Shown here: piece by piece, positions 37,206 to 50,813 of the stretch
Layout of the letters: each line of letters begins with the position of its first letter
Position numbering within the stretch: the first letter of the stretch is position 1
Source of the DNA: Cyclina sinensis
Taxonomy: Eukaryota > Mollusca > Bivalvia > Venerida > Veneridae
Assembly: GCA_012932295.1 (NCBI GenBank)
Contig: JAAONU010000009.1
Span: 355,697 to 419,696, forward strand
Direction of reading: 5' to 3'
Length of the DNA stretch: 64,000 bases
Position numbers and translations under genes: made by a program
Notes under the pieces: model-generated
Database searches by the model: none
What the model was told of the DNA's origin: nothing
What the model saw: only the letters and a program-made list of their open reading frames with translations

Positions 37206-40145
37206 TGGTTCTTAATAGTCTCAGAACAAATTTTTGTCTGTGTTAACAGTTAATTGATTTTTTACACAGAGCTTCTTGAATGAACACATCTCACAGCAGT
37301 CAAATAGCTGATAATATAATATGTGTATTTTCCAGAATAAATGAAACATTTTAGATGATTTGTGCATGAAAAAATGATCTGATTCAAAAAACTGCAGGTA
37401 CATCAAGGAAAGTAATTTCTTGCAGAATGACTAATCGTGCTTGAAAAATAAGAAATACAACCTCAGTCACATTTTGCAAACTGCAATGAGAGTGATTTTC
37501 TTTCGACTTGACTGTGTTCATTAGTTTTAACTCATTTCTGTCTACACATACATGTATGTGTTAACTTTTGTGAACCAGATTAGCCACATACCATGAAGAA
37601 ATCAAGACAAATCTAAAAAGTGGTATTTCATGCAATATATCATGATTCCGTAACAGTGGTAATTTTTCGCAAAGTGCTGTTAATAACCTGTTGTCATCGT
37701 GCTTGTCCTAAATATGTTAATTGAGTTGTGTTTCTTGCACTGGAAAACATGCATGTCAGTTGACACTGCTGTGATAGGATGTGGCGAGCTCTTTCAGAGA
37801 AGGTAAAAATAGTTGTATTGTATTGACTTTACGTGGGTTTTGACTTTACTGTGGCATATTTGTAAAAGTTACAAAAATGGAGAATAAAACATTTATTAAG
37901 GGAATTTTAGTTTCTGCTTACTTAATATTATTTTTATATATATTACACCCATTGTAGAGATAAATTCATACAACCTGTAACAGTTTTTTGGTCATTAAGC
38001 AATGTTTTAAAGGCACAGTTTTACTTACAGAGAACAAATATTCATAAATAGCAGAATTTACACATGCCTTACAATAAATGCTTCTAACATGCATTCTCAT
38101 AATTCAACAGCTAAATGTAAACCCCTTACAAACCTACAGGAAATACCTAGGTTATACTGGATGATAATCAACTAAATGCAAATTAGCTATGGTCACATTG
38201 GTGGTCACGAGACCCTTGGCAGATCTAAATATATTACAAATGTAATAGAAAGGGCTAATATCAGTATTTTGATTTTTTTAATCACCATTTCGCCATTTAA
38301 TCACCACTTTGCCATTTAATCACCATTTCGCCATTTAATCATTTCGCCATGAAATCTTCATTTTGCTGTTTTCATTAGCCTAACCAGTTAAGACAGGCCG
38401 CCAACCAGAGTTCAGAGTTTCCATAGAGGAGGCAAGAAGTAATTGTTGAGAATGATCTAGATGCATGCCACTCAATATAAATGCTGAAAATCAGGGAATG
38501 TTCAGATAATCTATCTATTAAAGAACTGTTGCGTGCTATAAATGTATCAATAATCTGAAATTACTTTATACTTTTAATCTAAAACCTTTTTACTGATCTG
38601 ATAGTTGATGGGTGTCAGTCGGAAACTGCATTCTTGCCTTGAAAAAGTTTGAAAAGTATAACTGAAATAAACTTAAACATTATTTGAATTTTTGGTCATC
38701 CAATGTTCAGCTACTTTAGCAAATACTTATTACTTAATTGTCATTTCCTATTTTATACATGGAGACCTTAAGCACGGCTTTTTATTACAGTTATCATTTC
38801 AAAAGGATGCAGATCAGCTTTATATGAAAATAACTGTTGTTTCAACAGCATGTTTCTTTTCGCTCTTGGAAAAGTGCACACCAAGTTGGATCTGTAGGAC
38901 TGAGTGTTCAGTTAAGTTTATGTCTCTCCTAAGCAAAACTGCAGTACCGGTACTAAGATTTAATTTTTTAATAAACCTGTTTCAAGTTCTTCTGATTTTC
39001 AAAATTAAAGGTGTTTATTGACAGTGCAAAATTGAAATTTACCTAAGGAGGCATAACACATCATGGCTTTAAAGGGGCTGTGCTCCAGATGTCAAAAAAA
39101 AAGAAAGTTTTCTTGTATTGTAAATTTCTTGTAATATTTATTACTAATGCTTAAAAAATAACTTACTGACAAAAAATAAGTCAAATAATTACATTATAAA
39201 TTGATTTTTTCCCTTTCAAAGTGCTATACCGTAACGCGACGGTATAACTATATCGTATAAGATTTAAAGTAAATAATTATTATTTCAGTTGTAGTGATAG
39301 TGGTGACAGTAAAAGCATTGGTAAAATTTTGTTAACATGAGGGTCCAGAGTTCAAATCAGGCTGGAGCGAAAATATTTTTTTTATTCTATTTTGACTTTT
39401 ATAATCAGCTTTGAAGTAAAATATTATGTTGTTATAATCTCACGACATCTAAATATTTAATTTATGAAAAAATTTTTTTTATGTCAAATCTGGAGTATAG
39501 CCTCTTTAAATACAGACCTTGGGATTAAAAGTTGTATTAAAATGATTGATAACACACCATAATAAAAAGCATTAAAATTATGCATGCTTGGAAACTTTTA
39601 TTATATTAAGCCCCGCGCTTGCACGGACTACCATCAAGTTATGTCTTGAAAGTTGCTGCGCACTCTAACTTCCCACAATACTCGTGTCAGTATTAAGATC
39701 TAGCATCTATTATTTTTAGTTTTACAGAAGTTTTATATGAATGGTTGTGTAGGAATTAGGCAGACGGAGCTGATTTCTTTTTTTGGACTCAATCGTCTAA
39801 TAAGTCGAGCATTGACTAAGTGTGCAAAAATACATTTGTAGCACTAATTGAATTTCAGCGAGCTGAAAATGATTCAAAGCCCACAACAATACATTTATAG
39901 CGTGCATTGATTGAATGAATTTCAGATATTAAAAAAGAGCTTGTACTAAAATCATAGATGTGGGAGTATGGAATACATTTGGTAGTTATATGTTTAAACT
40001 AAAAATTACTTGTTTAAACTAAAAAATTACTAGTGGATCCAGAGGGGGGCACCTTCCCTCCTAGCAATAAAAAAATAAAAAATAAAAACAATCCGGGGAA
40101 GCATGTCCCCGGACCCCCCTTGACATGTGTTCTGCCTTGTTTAAT
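37206..40145. other. No gene recognised; one small repeat
   Basis: AT-rich stretch. At 38272-38356 the string ttaatcaccatttcgcca recurs about four times, some copies truncated. Nothing else is supported. Confidence 0.45.
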
Positions 40146-40149
40146 TTTA

Positions 40150-41310
40150 TGTCTATATTGTTTTTGCCCTGTCTGTCTATCCGTCTGTCAGACTTCATTT
40201 CCGTTCAATAACTAGAGTACTTTATGACCTAGAGTTTTCAAACTTCAGAGGGTGATTACTCTTGATGAATTACAGAAGCCTACTGTTTTTGGGACATGTA
40301 GGTCAAAGGTCAAGCTCACAGTGATCTTAAATGTGAAAATGGTTTCCGCTCAATAACTAGAGTTCTATTTGACCTACATGTAGTATCTTCAAACTTCATA
40401 GGATGACTGTCCTTATTGTGTTACAGAAGCCTATTAATTTTGGGGTCAACTGGTCAAAGGTCACAGTGGTCTTAAATGTAAAAATCGGTTTCCGCGCAAA
40501 AAGTAGAGTGCCATTTGGCAGAGTCTTCAAACTTCATGTAATGATTGTCCTTAATGAGTAGAAGAAGCCTATTGATTTTAGGGTCAACCGGTCAAAGGTC
40601 AAGGTCACAGTGATCTTAACTTGAAAATGGTTTCAGCGCAATAACTTAAGTCCTATTTGACCCAGAGTCTTCAGACTTTACTGGGTGATTTGTCCTTAAT
40701 GAGTAAATGAAGCCTACTGATTTTGTGGTCAGCCGGTCAAAGGTCAAGGTCACAGTGACCTTATATGCAAAAATTGGTAATGAAGCCTATTGATTTTGGG
40801 GTCAACCAGTCAAAGGTCAAGGTCACAGTGACCTTATATGCAAAAATTGGTTTCCGCTCAATAAGTGGAGTGCCATTTGGCAGAGAGTCTTCAAACTTCA
40901 TGTTATTCATGATTGCCCTTAATGAGTAGAAGAAGCCTATTGATTTTGGGGTCAATAGGTCAAAAGTGAAGGTCCCAGTGATCTTTAACTTGAAAATGGT
41001 TTCTGCTCAATAACTTGAGTTCTATTTGACACAGTCTTCAAACTTTATAGGATGATTGTCCTTGCTGAGTAGAAGAAGCCTATTGTTTTCAGGGTCAGCT
41101 GATCAAAGGTTAAGGACACAGTGACCTTAAATATGAAAATGGTTTCAGCTCAATAACTGGGGGTTTCTTTGACCCAGAGTCTTCAAACTTAATATTATGA
41201 TTGTCCTTGTTGATTAGAAGAAGCCTTTTGATTTTGGGTCTCTTCCACCCGCTTACCGAGCTTTTCTGTGCCTCTGTTTCAATGATGTGCTGGGAGAGAC
41301 ATGCGTTTTT
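40150..41310 (+). repeat. Modular repeat, six or more modules
   Basis: After gtctgtctatccgtctgtca, modules of about 150-165 bp repeat ggtttccgctcaataactag, agtcttcaaacttcat, agaagcctattgattttggg and ggtcaaaggtcaaggtcaca. It ends near gctgggagagacatgcg. Modules are mostly similar enough to suggest unequal exchange. Confidence 0.88.
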
Positions 41311-41646
41311 TTTGTGCAAAAACTTTTAGTTCAGGTCTGATTATGGCGCTGGACACTATAGAAAACGGAAAAAAATTAGGGCAAAAAATCAAGGAAACAC
41401 AGAACCATATAGAGGACCTTTCTTGCTTTCAATGTGTCAAAGTTAGAAGTAAAACTTGAGCCGACTGAACATACCGATTTTGGTAAGATCAGTTTCATTT
41501 GGTTCTTAATTGCAGTGTGTACTTTTCTTATGAAACATCGGCCGAAGACTGGGTTATGACTGGTTCCAAATAAGGTGAAATTTAAATCGTCCAATCATAA
41601 TTCATAATTTAATGCTCCAATGTAATTATAGATGAAAATCTATACG

Positions 41647-41721
41647 TTACTTTTATTTCAGTTTTTATATCTCTCCCCCTAACGGTTAGGGGGAGAGATA
41701 GAAAAACTGAAATAAAAGTAA
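41647..41721. repeat. 75-bp near-perfect palindrome
   Basis: Two 37-base arms flank a single central base at 41684, with one mismatch. The core is ctctccccctaacggttagg plus gggagag. The core style (C-run, short centre, G-run) is like the hairpins that open the modular repeats. Confidence 0.95.
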
Positions 41722-43033
41722 TGTTAGGGCCTAACCCCCACCCTTCCGCCCCTGAGTTTAGGCAAAAAGATTAACATTGCCCTTACTGTCCTTATTTGTA
41801 AATGGATTTTATAGAAGGTGAAATTATAAGGATTCTTCAATAATAATTATTATATATAGTCCTCACGGCACTATAGCGTTTTCGAAGCTTTGCTTAAAAT
41901 AAATTAACAGTAACAAGGAGATATTTATCAGAAACAAGGTGCAGTTGAAAATTCTGACGTTGATTTCATTTGAACTGATTAGATGACCCTCTGAACAGTT
42001 CCCTGATGCACAGCATCTGACTTGAGTTGCATGCATTTTGAACTTTTACAACTTACCTCCTCTGTGGAAATTCTAGTTGGGGATAGCGAACAGCCAGACT
42101 TACCATTTATAATTCAAGAACTATCCAGCTATGTTATAACATGTAGTTTAAAAACCTGCTCATAATTACCATATATGTTCATGAGAATAATGACTGTTGT
42201 ACTTATAATGGACAAGTTCGTTCACATTTGCATCTTTGTAGTTATACTTAGTTGTTAGTGTCCAGCCTAACAAAGTTAAGCTGCTGCAAATAAGGGTTAA
42301 CAACGGAAGTTTAACGTTATTATAAATTCAGATTTGAAACTTATAAATCAATGCCAGAGCTCGAATTATATAAGTCTCAATTACAACGGATTTTTATCTA
42401 AATATTAAAAACTAAAGTATTCAAAATCAGTAAGGTAAAATAACTTAATCTCTTGAGTTCAGTGAAAAACAAGTTATTTTATTAAATAAGATTGACTGTA
42501 ATATTTAAACTTTATTTATTGAAATTTCTGTTACCTCCCTTTATAAAATATTATCTTTGTGGTTTTGTGTCAATACGAGTATTTCGTGTTAACACTTTCC
42601 TTTGAGCAATGTGACCTTCTTTAGAAATTTGCCGGGAACTTAATATTGTAAAGGAAAAAAAGTCTTTTCAAAAAGATACAAGTATTCCCATTGCAACACT
42701 GAAATAGATTTAGATCTACCATAATCTTGTTATAATAAGTCAAAAAAATAATATGTACTAGATCTATTGTACTATATTTATAACAACTGTTTAACATTAC
42801 AATTTAAACAATTGTAAAATTCGTAAATCTTTATAACAACTTTGCTTTTTTTAATAGCTCTATATATAAAGGGAAATAATTAAATAAATTTACTCACTGC
42901 TTCTATAGGTTTTATTTAATCTTATGGATCAGTATCATTCCATTAACAATATGGTTAAATTGTATCATTCCATTAACAATACTGGTTGTTTGGTTAAATT
43001 TTTCGGGATTCTGAAAACATTTTTTTTAATGCT
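41722..43033. other. AT-rich spacer, partly repeat-derived
   Basis: No coding signal. Around 42525-42555, ttacctccctttataaaata is the reverse orientation of the core seen in the repeats at 43.5, 45.3 and 54.0 kb, so part of this is probably another copy of that family. Confidence 0.4.
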
Positions 43034-44920
43034 AAAAAGTTCTCTTAAAAAGAATTGCTGTGCGCTAATATTACGATCAAACATTATATATTTAAATCCG
43101 AAAGCGGTTAAAAGATAGAACATTGTATACAATTTAGTTTTTTTATTGTACCCCACGACCACGGGGGATTAAATAAATAAATAAATAAATGAGACAAACA
43201 TTCAAACAACTATCGAAATTCGTCGAAAGGTAGCGCATTCATCCATACTATGGCAGTGACATACTATGATGGTCTACATAAAAGCAATATCATTCTGTTC
43301 TGAACTCTCAGAAAAGGCAAAACGATATTTTTACACATTTAATAATACCGTTATTATTTTCCCGTCCTTACTGTAAAAGATTAATCATTGTAAAATATGT
43401 TTCTGAAAAAATCGCCACATGAAATACCAGAAATCCTACATGTATGTATTTAAGGAATAGAAAGGGAGGTAATATAAAATATTTTTACCCAGATTTTTGC
43501 TTAATATATAATTTCAAATAAAAAAATACTTTAACTTATGTTCTATTTTAACATTTTTATTATTCATAGGAGAAAACTGATTTTATTAAAACAAATATAT
43601 ACTATCTTACATGTTTTATCCTATTTTGTATATAAATTTCACTAAACTATTTGGCGACCGAAAACTTTAAAAATCTTCTTTTAACGCAATGCGAACCGTA
43701 ACTTACGTTCGAAAGCGCTAGTTTTTAAGCGACCCGACCGACCGTCGGGTCAGTATCTCAGGAAAATAGATGTATTTTCAGCCATTCCACGTAGCTCATT
43801 GGGGTATCGTAGTCACAACGCAGATTTTCACTCGATTCAAGTGGGTTTTCTTTTTAACTGATAACTTGGCTGTTACTTGAATGTTCTGGAATTACAGCGC
43901 AGGGAAGCCGGATATCTAAGCTTTATCAAAAGGCGTGATCGTCTTTTAAAATGTTCTTGTAATTTTTTCCTGAAAACGGGATTTAATTATGGAAATTTCA
44001 AGAGCCGCTATGGTATCGTAAACACACGTGCCAAAAAAAAAAAAACAACAACAAACACAAAAAACAAATTCTTGAGGTTGGGCGTTCCCAACGGCACGTG
44101 GCAGGTGTCCTTGGGGTGTCCCAGAGCACCGTTGCCAGGATGTGGCGACGGTTTCAGATTTTTGGGCATGTCGCGCATAGGCATGGCGGAGGGTGTCAGA
44201 CGTCCACAACTCAGCGTAAGGACCAGTTTATTGTCGTTCAAGCGCGACGCCAGCGCTTTGTTACCGCTAGTACTGTCCTCCAAAATGACTTCCAGAATGC
44301 CACTCAATGATCAGGAACCGTCTTCATACATCTGGCATGAGGGCTAGAAGGCCAGCAATCCGAATCCCATTGACGCGAAACCACATCCAGGCACGTCTTC
44401 AATGGGCCCGCGATCACGCCAGGTGGACGCTGCATGACTGGACCCCAGTGCTCTTCACTGACGAGTCTAGATTTTGTGTGGACTTCACTGATAGGCGAGT
44501 GCGAGTATGGAGATCCGCCAATGAGCATTTGGCACCCGTATGTGTTGCTACCCATGACCATCATGACGGGGGCTCGGTCATGGTGTGGGCGGGCATTAGC
44601 ATTAACTGTTGTCATATAAACATATTTTCAGAATCACAACAAAAAATGTAAACTTTCAACCTTATAACGTAAATATACACATTCTTTTAAGTGTTCCCTA
44701 TCAAATTTTGAGTAGTATACCATCATTCAGGCGTCAGTCCTTGCTAATTTATATTAAAATCTTATATTTAGAGCATCGAGTAACGTTCTATGTTTAACTA
44801 TCTTTTTAAGCAACCACTGGTGGCGGACACATTGCCGAATAAAAGTAAGTCAAACTGATTGTCTGCCGTAGTCACCATAGAGGTCAATAGAAAACGAAAA
44901 TTTAGCGTTCAATAGAAGAA
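43034..44920 (+). repeat. First copy of a tandem 1.6-1.9 kb repeat
   Basis: A left part (43034-44038) and a right part (about 44714-44918) match 44925-45938 and about 46374-46568. Landmarks: aagaattgctgtgcgctaat, gggaggtaatataaaatatt, the hairpin gacccgaccgaccgtcgggt, ggtatcgtaaacac, an A-run, and aagcaaccactggtggcgga. The middle of this copy holds the transposase relic at 44065-44625. Confidence 0.88.
44065..44625 (+). pseudogene. Broken Tc1-like transposase
   Basis: The first frame (44065-44303) encodes a helix-turn-helix segment, LEVGRSQRHVAGVLGVSQST with VARMWRRFQ, typical of Tc1/mariner DNA binding. The frame shifts near 44303. A second frame (to about 44625) gives IRNRLHTSGMRARRP, RLQWARDHARW, VLFTDESRFCVDF (first catalytic Asp) and GGSVMVWAGIS. 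The second Asp and the Glu of the DDE triad are absent, so the copy is truncated as well as frameshifted. It starts directly after an A-rich run inside a larger repeat. Confidence 0.9.
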
Positions 44921-44924
44921 AGTT

Positions 44925-46568
44925 ACAAAGTTCTTTTAAAAAAGAATTGCTGTTCGCTAATATTACGACCAAACATTCAATATTTAAATTCGAAAGCGGT
45001 TAAAAGATAGAACATTGTATACAATTTAGTTCTTTTTACCCCACGACCACAACGGATTAAATAAATAAATAAATAAATAAATAAATGAGACACACATTCA
45101 ATTCAACTATCGAAATTCGTCGAAAGGTAGCAGATTCATCCATACTATGGCAGTGACATACTATGATCGTCATTCTGTTCTGGACACTCAGAAAAGGCAA
45201 AACGATATTTTTACACATTTGATAATACCGTCATTATTTTCCCGTCCTTACTAAAAAAGATTAATCATTGTAAAATATGTTTGTGAAAAAATCACCACAT
45301 GAAATACCATAAATCCTGTATGTATAGTTTAAAGGAATAGAAAGGGAGGTAATATAAAATATTTTTACTCAGACTTTTACTTAATATATAATTTCAAATA
45401 AAAAATATTTTAACTTGTTTTTTATTATGTTTTAACATTTTTATCATTCATAGGACAAAACTGATTTCATCAAAACAAATATATACTATCTTACATGTTT
45501 TATCCTATTTTGTATATAAATTTAATTAAACTTGTTGGCAATCGAAAACTTTAAAAATCTTCTTTCAACGCACTGCGAACTGTAACTTCCGTTCGATAGC
45601 GTTAGTTTTTAAACGGCCCGACCGACCGTCGGGTCAGTACCTCATAAGAATTATTTGAGTACCGACCGCCCAACTCACAATGGCCAACCCACGTGGCTCA
45701 TTGGGTTTTCGTAGTCACACTCAACGCAGAGTTTCACTCGATTCAAGTGGGGTTTTTTTTACCGATAACTTGGCTGTTAGTTGTATGTTCTGGAATTACA
45801 GCGCAGGGTACCCGGATATCTAAGCTTTATCAAAAGGCGTGTTTGTCTTTTAAAATGTTTTTGTAATTTCTTCCTGAAAACGAGATTCAATTATTGAAAT
45901 TTCAAGAGCCGCTATGGTATCGTAAACACCCGTGCCAAAAAAAAAAAAAAAAAAAAAAAAATAATAAAATAAAAAACAAGACAAAAAACAACAGAGTTTC
46001 AGACAATTAAAGAAAATTAACGAGTATTTTCGGTCATAATGCATGTACCTATAACCGTAAGGTCCTATAAGAAATCTATCTTGTACTTAGATGCTTTTAT
46101 ACAAAAGTTGTAGTGAATTAAAGGAAAATGATATCGTAGACACTACCAGTTAGAAGAGGTATCGTATACTGGGCACCAGATTTTTTTTTTTTGCAATCGA
46201 TATAACTAAAGAATCAAAAACGTTATTCTTAGCATAACCAGTTTTGCAGAACTTTATATCCGGCATAAACAAATAGGCTGTTTGTTCATATTTCTTACCT
46301 TACGGCTGTCAGGAAAACTACCTTATATAGTATTCGCAGGGTGGTCATACTACATGATATAAAAATATACTATCATTCATGCGCCAGTCCTTGCTAATTT
46401 ATATTAAAATCTTATATTTAGAGCATCGAGTAACGTTCTATGTTTAACCATCTTTTTTAAGCAACCACTGGTGGCGGACACATTGCCGAATTAAAGTAGG
46501 TCAAACTGACTGCCTGCCGTAGTCACCATAGAGGTCAATAGGAAACGAATATTTAGCGTTCAACAGAA
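44925..46568 (+). repeat. Second copy of the tandem repeat, without transposase
   Basis: Matches 43034-44920 in its outer parts. Between them (45938-46373) it has a longer A-run and about 400 bp unlike the transposase-bearing interior of the first copy. Copies abut within about five bases. Confidence 0.85.
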
Positions 46569-47471
46569 TCATTTGAAACGAGTTATTCTGCTTAAATTTG
46601 TTCTGCCTCGTTGAAAAGAAGTGTTAAACAAGAAGAGACCTTTACTCAACTTTAATCAAAACATAACATAAATAAAAACAATCAAGCTTGATGTCATAAC
46701 CGTAATCATTACAAAGAGTTCATGCTTGTATAGAGGATAAAATATTGGGGCGAGGGAGTAGTCGTACGTCGAAATATTGTATTTTTAAAAGCGCCAGTTT
46801 TGTAGTTACAATCAAGTGACTGCCTCTTATCCATACATTCGCGTTGAAAAGTAGTACCGCAGGTTGTATGAGTTTTTATTGCAGTTTTGATAAAAGTGCT
46901 TTGATATTGCAGAATTCTGTTGATTTTGTAAGCATGAGGTATAATTTCAACTTTTTTTGCAAATCAAACTGTAAAACTAACAAGTTATCAATTTAGAATT
47001 CATCCGCAAAAATTCCATTCAAAAATTTTCCTACGTATTGAAACAATCACAACTTTTAGGCCCATTGCTAATCGGCGAGGTATTCCGAATGCGTGTAATG
47101 AGATAACGTAAACACGAAAACGAACACGAACTAATCACACTTTTGGCTCTGTTGAAAATACTTTTTTGTTGTTTTGTACGTAGTCAAATCAATAATAATA
47201 ACTCAAATAGTTTCCTCTTATAAATGTGCTTAAAATATTTTTAACATCATTGCCTTTAGTTTGCATGTTGATTAAATTATCATGTCAATATATTTTATCT
47301 GTTTTCCCGAATCCTGACCGAAAAGAAAAAATGCAACCCTTGGTATCTCATCAACTGTCCGTATTTATGGCAATAATTGACGTTTAAAAGAACGACATAT
47401 ATTGTGTTTATGCCAGTCACTTAACATTCCATTTAACAAGCCATTCAGTCTTGATTATAGACAGCAGTTTC
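46569..47471. other. No recognisable feature
   Basis: AT-rich; short frames only. Confidence 0.4.
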
Positions 47472-47725
47472 CCGTTAGTCCGAACGAAAACAGTTAAACA
47501 GAACCTATATTTGGATACCGAAATTCGGATAACTGATGGAACGTTCGAAAATTCGAATATTTTCCAATATGGCAAACCAAATATTCGAATATTGATTTCC
47601 GTTAGTCCGAACGAAAACAGTTAAACAGAACCTATATTTGGATACCGAAATTCGGATAACTGATGGAACGTTCGAAAATTCGAATATTTTCCAAAATGGC
47701 AAACCAAATATTCGAATATTGATTT
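47472..47725. repeat. 127-bp tandem duplication
   Basis: Two almost identical copies beginning ccgttagtccgaacgaaaac, with cgaaattcggataactg and nested attcgaatatt palindromes. Because the unit is open on the minus strand, it shows a duplicated short frame. Confidence 0.95.
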
Positions 47726-48585
47726 CAATATTGGTTCCAATCCTTACTTTTTGACAACCTTTTACTTGTATATAATGTACATACTAATGTATATATTTTA
47801 ATGCTTTTCTTGAAACACCTTCAGTTCAATTATTGATAAGCACAGATCTCCAAATATCTTGGTCATAAAGAATGTAAGATGTAAAACATTTCAATGAAAA
47901 CGTTTGGGGTTTCATCGTGACCATGGTTTGCCCTAAAATAATTCCATGCCAAATGTCCTATACAAAAGATAAGATCCAGTCTGAAACTATTAATGCCTTA
48001 AAAAGTTTTTTTTTTAAGTATCTGATAGAATAGGACTTTTTATGCAAGTTTATTTCATATAAGGTAGGGTGTATGTGTTACATTTTAAACTTGTCAGAAG
48101 AGGTTATTCTACATAGTTATTTTGTAGGTCTAGGACAAATACGAGAAGATTGATATCCAAATTACATCTAGTAAAACAGCACTAAATGTTTTGAACATGG
48201 CCATGGAGTCAGGAAATTAGTTTCTGTTAATTTTTGTGTTGTCAGTATAATTGCATTTGAGGCGGCAATATATATTTGCAGTATTTTTTTATATACATTT
48301 CAGGTTATTTACCTGCCGTTTTCACATCCTAATTATTTGCTCACATGACTTTGTTACTTTTTTATGAACAGTTTACTTACATAAAAATATATTTGATTTC
48401 TGTGTTGCTCTTGACTTGGATATAAGCAATTGTCAAGTATTTCTGTTTAATAGATATCAACATGGCATTTCCCCTATTTTTAGCTTATCTGTTTCGAAGA
48501 ACAACTTGGGCTATTATGATTGCTAGGTCGTCTTCTTTGTCGTGCAAAAACATTGATGTAGCCCGTTACTGAAACACTTAAAGGT
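47726..48585. other. No recognisable feature
   Basis: AT-rich; nothing supported. Confidence 0.35.
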
Positions 48586-49032
48586 ATCACCACAGACCTT
48601 TGAATACTTGGTTATAATGAGAAGGTGCAGTTATAAGACAATGGGCATTATTCTAAAATATATTTTTGGAGTTATGCCCCTTTGTAACTTAGAATTTTTG
48701 TCAAAATTAGTTATTAAGTGGAATGATTTCAAATCTGTCAAAGGTATCAACATGAAACTTGGAATATTTGCTTATTATGACAGGGCACAGCTGTAAAACA
48801 TGGGACATTACTCTGAAAGCTGTTTGTAGAGTTCTGCCCCATTTTATTTTGAAATTGGTTATTGATATTGAAAATTTTGAAAACTATCAACAATATTGTA
48901 CTCATTCTTGGCATACTTGCTACTGGGGACAGAATACTTGCTACTGGGGGCAAGACACATCTGTACCACAAGGGACATTACTAAGTGATCAGTTTTTTTT
49001 TCTAGAGTTATGCCCATTTTCACAAAGAAAAT
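48586..49032 (+). repeat. Partial modular repeat
   Basis: About three diverged modules of 150 bp with aaaggtatcaacatgaaact, gggacattactctgaa and gagttatgcccc. Opening hairpin not evident. Confidence 0.65.
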
Positions 49033-49479
49033 AATTAAACTTTTGTATAAATACTAATATCTTGAACATTCTCAATCACAAAGTAATACATCTTAAGTGA
49101 AGTGCATAACAGCAATTATTGAATAGCACCGTAACAGTCTTGAAATAAATTTTATTAATTCGTTGCCCTTCACTGAACATACGAGCAGCGCATGCGATGC
49201 TCTTATTAGAGTCACAAATGACCCGCATGATAGTGTCTTCCGTCACATCCATACGTCACAACTCAGAAAATACTTGAGGGATTGAGTTTATACTTTATAT
49301 AATGGTAACTCTTTCGAACAATGAATCTCCATTACTTTTATGTTAAAATTATGCTTTTCTAGAGCATATCTAAAAAAACAATTGAAGGAACTGATATGGT
49401 TCTTATCACATAGGTGCAGTGACAAAGAACAATCTTCACACATTTAATTTTCGTTTCTGACTGTAATCTCTGAGCTTTG

Positions 49480-49580
49480 ATTTGTACGGGTCAATATCTC
49501 GCCTCCGCTAAAGCGAGATTCTGACCCAAAACAAAAATACCTCGAAATATGCTCAAGATGTCACCTGAATTATTTTGACT
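49480..49580. repeat. Inverted relative of the sequence at 61275-61385
   Basis: gggtcaatatctcgcctccg followed by ctaaagcgagattctgaccc forms an imperfect hairpin; the complement of the same sequence with flanking gtgacgtcttgagc lies at 61275-61385. Confidence 0.75.
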
Positions 49581-49799
49581 AGGTGATGGAGATACCCACT
49601 GTAAGGATATCTATGTTAAGTTTTGAAATCATTCTATATGTAAACAGTCAGTGTCTATACTAATTGACCATATATATTTTTTGACAATTGAAATTGGGTC
49701 ATCTCTACACATCCGTAAAGACTGGGCTTTTCGTGGCTGGTTCCTGTGAATTATTTAACTTTAAATTGATTTCACAACTTAGAAAGCTGCTCTAAAATA

Positions 49800-50745
49800 T
49801 TTGAACAACGAAGTTGCTCGATGCTCAGTCGTAGCGGGATTTTAAAATAACTTGGCAATTGAGCTGTTGGTTGTTTTTGATATATAGTATAAATTTATGA
49901 CGTTAATACTCTTAAAATATTATCTCATATTCAGACGTAATACAGTAATAATAAATATATTGTTATTTCTGAAAAATTGATTTATTGATACTTTACTAAA
50001 TGTCTATAAACAGTAAAAATCCTTATTTATAAATATTTTATTATCTCCCTTTATATAAAATAAGATTTTTACATATTCTCGTGTATTACTGTTAAAAATT
50101 GGAATAAATATGTTGCAGTAATACATGTATTTTACTTATTATAACAAGATTAAGATAGTTCAATATTGCAATGATAATGCATAATAAAGAGAAGGGCATT
50201 ACTTACCTTGGTAAGTTCGACATTTTACTTTTATAAGAGTTTTGTCCCTTTATACAAAAGCTCATTCCAGCATTCAAGTGCATTGAATAAATTGATAATT
50301 CAAATTTAAGAATTGCTGCGCGCCCCTCAGTGATCTCACGTGCTATTTGAGAATGTACGAGTCGAACGCTTGAAAATTGAAATTGGATCCTCTGTTACAT
50401 TACAGGAACAGATGGGACCCCCTGTACCTATTTTCTGATGTAGTACGATTCTGTTTTCGCAACGCAAGCGTTGCTTTAAAATTTTCCGGAACAACGAAAG
50501 GTGCTCGGTGCTGTCCGTTCACGGATTTTAAAATAAATTGGCAAACTGGAAATGTGGTTGATTCTATATATAGCACAAAGTCATGACGTTAGTACTCAAT
50601 AAAATATTGTCAAAATTAAAATTTTGTATGCCAGTAGTAATAAATAACTTGTGATTTTAAACAAATTTGATTAACGAGTACCTAATAAAAATCTGCAAAC
50701 AGTGCAATTCATTATTTTTAAATATTTTATTATCTCCCTTGTTAC
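49800..50745. repeat. Two diverged direct copies of a dispersed repeat
   Basis: 49800-50060 and about 50490-50745 share, in order, gattttaaaataa, ggcaa, atatatag, tgacgtta, and aaatattttattatctccct. The last is the reverse of the ggtaatataaaatatt core at 43.5, 45.3 and 54.0 kb, so these are opposite-oriented members of one family. Confidence 0.65.
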
Positions 50746-50765
50746 GTTCTGGTGCATACTTATAT

Positions 50766-50813
50766 ATTATTATATGTGCGTGTGTGTGTGTGCGTGCGCG
50801 TGTGTGTGTGTGT
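50766..50813. repeat. (GT)n microsatellite
   Basis: Alternating gt with a few gc steps, about 48 bases. Confidence 0.95.

Noticed and set aside
43877..44347. 156-residue frame over the transposase
   Set aside because: It is the wrong frame for most of its length; the homologous residues lie in the other two frames.
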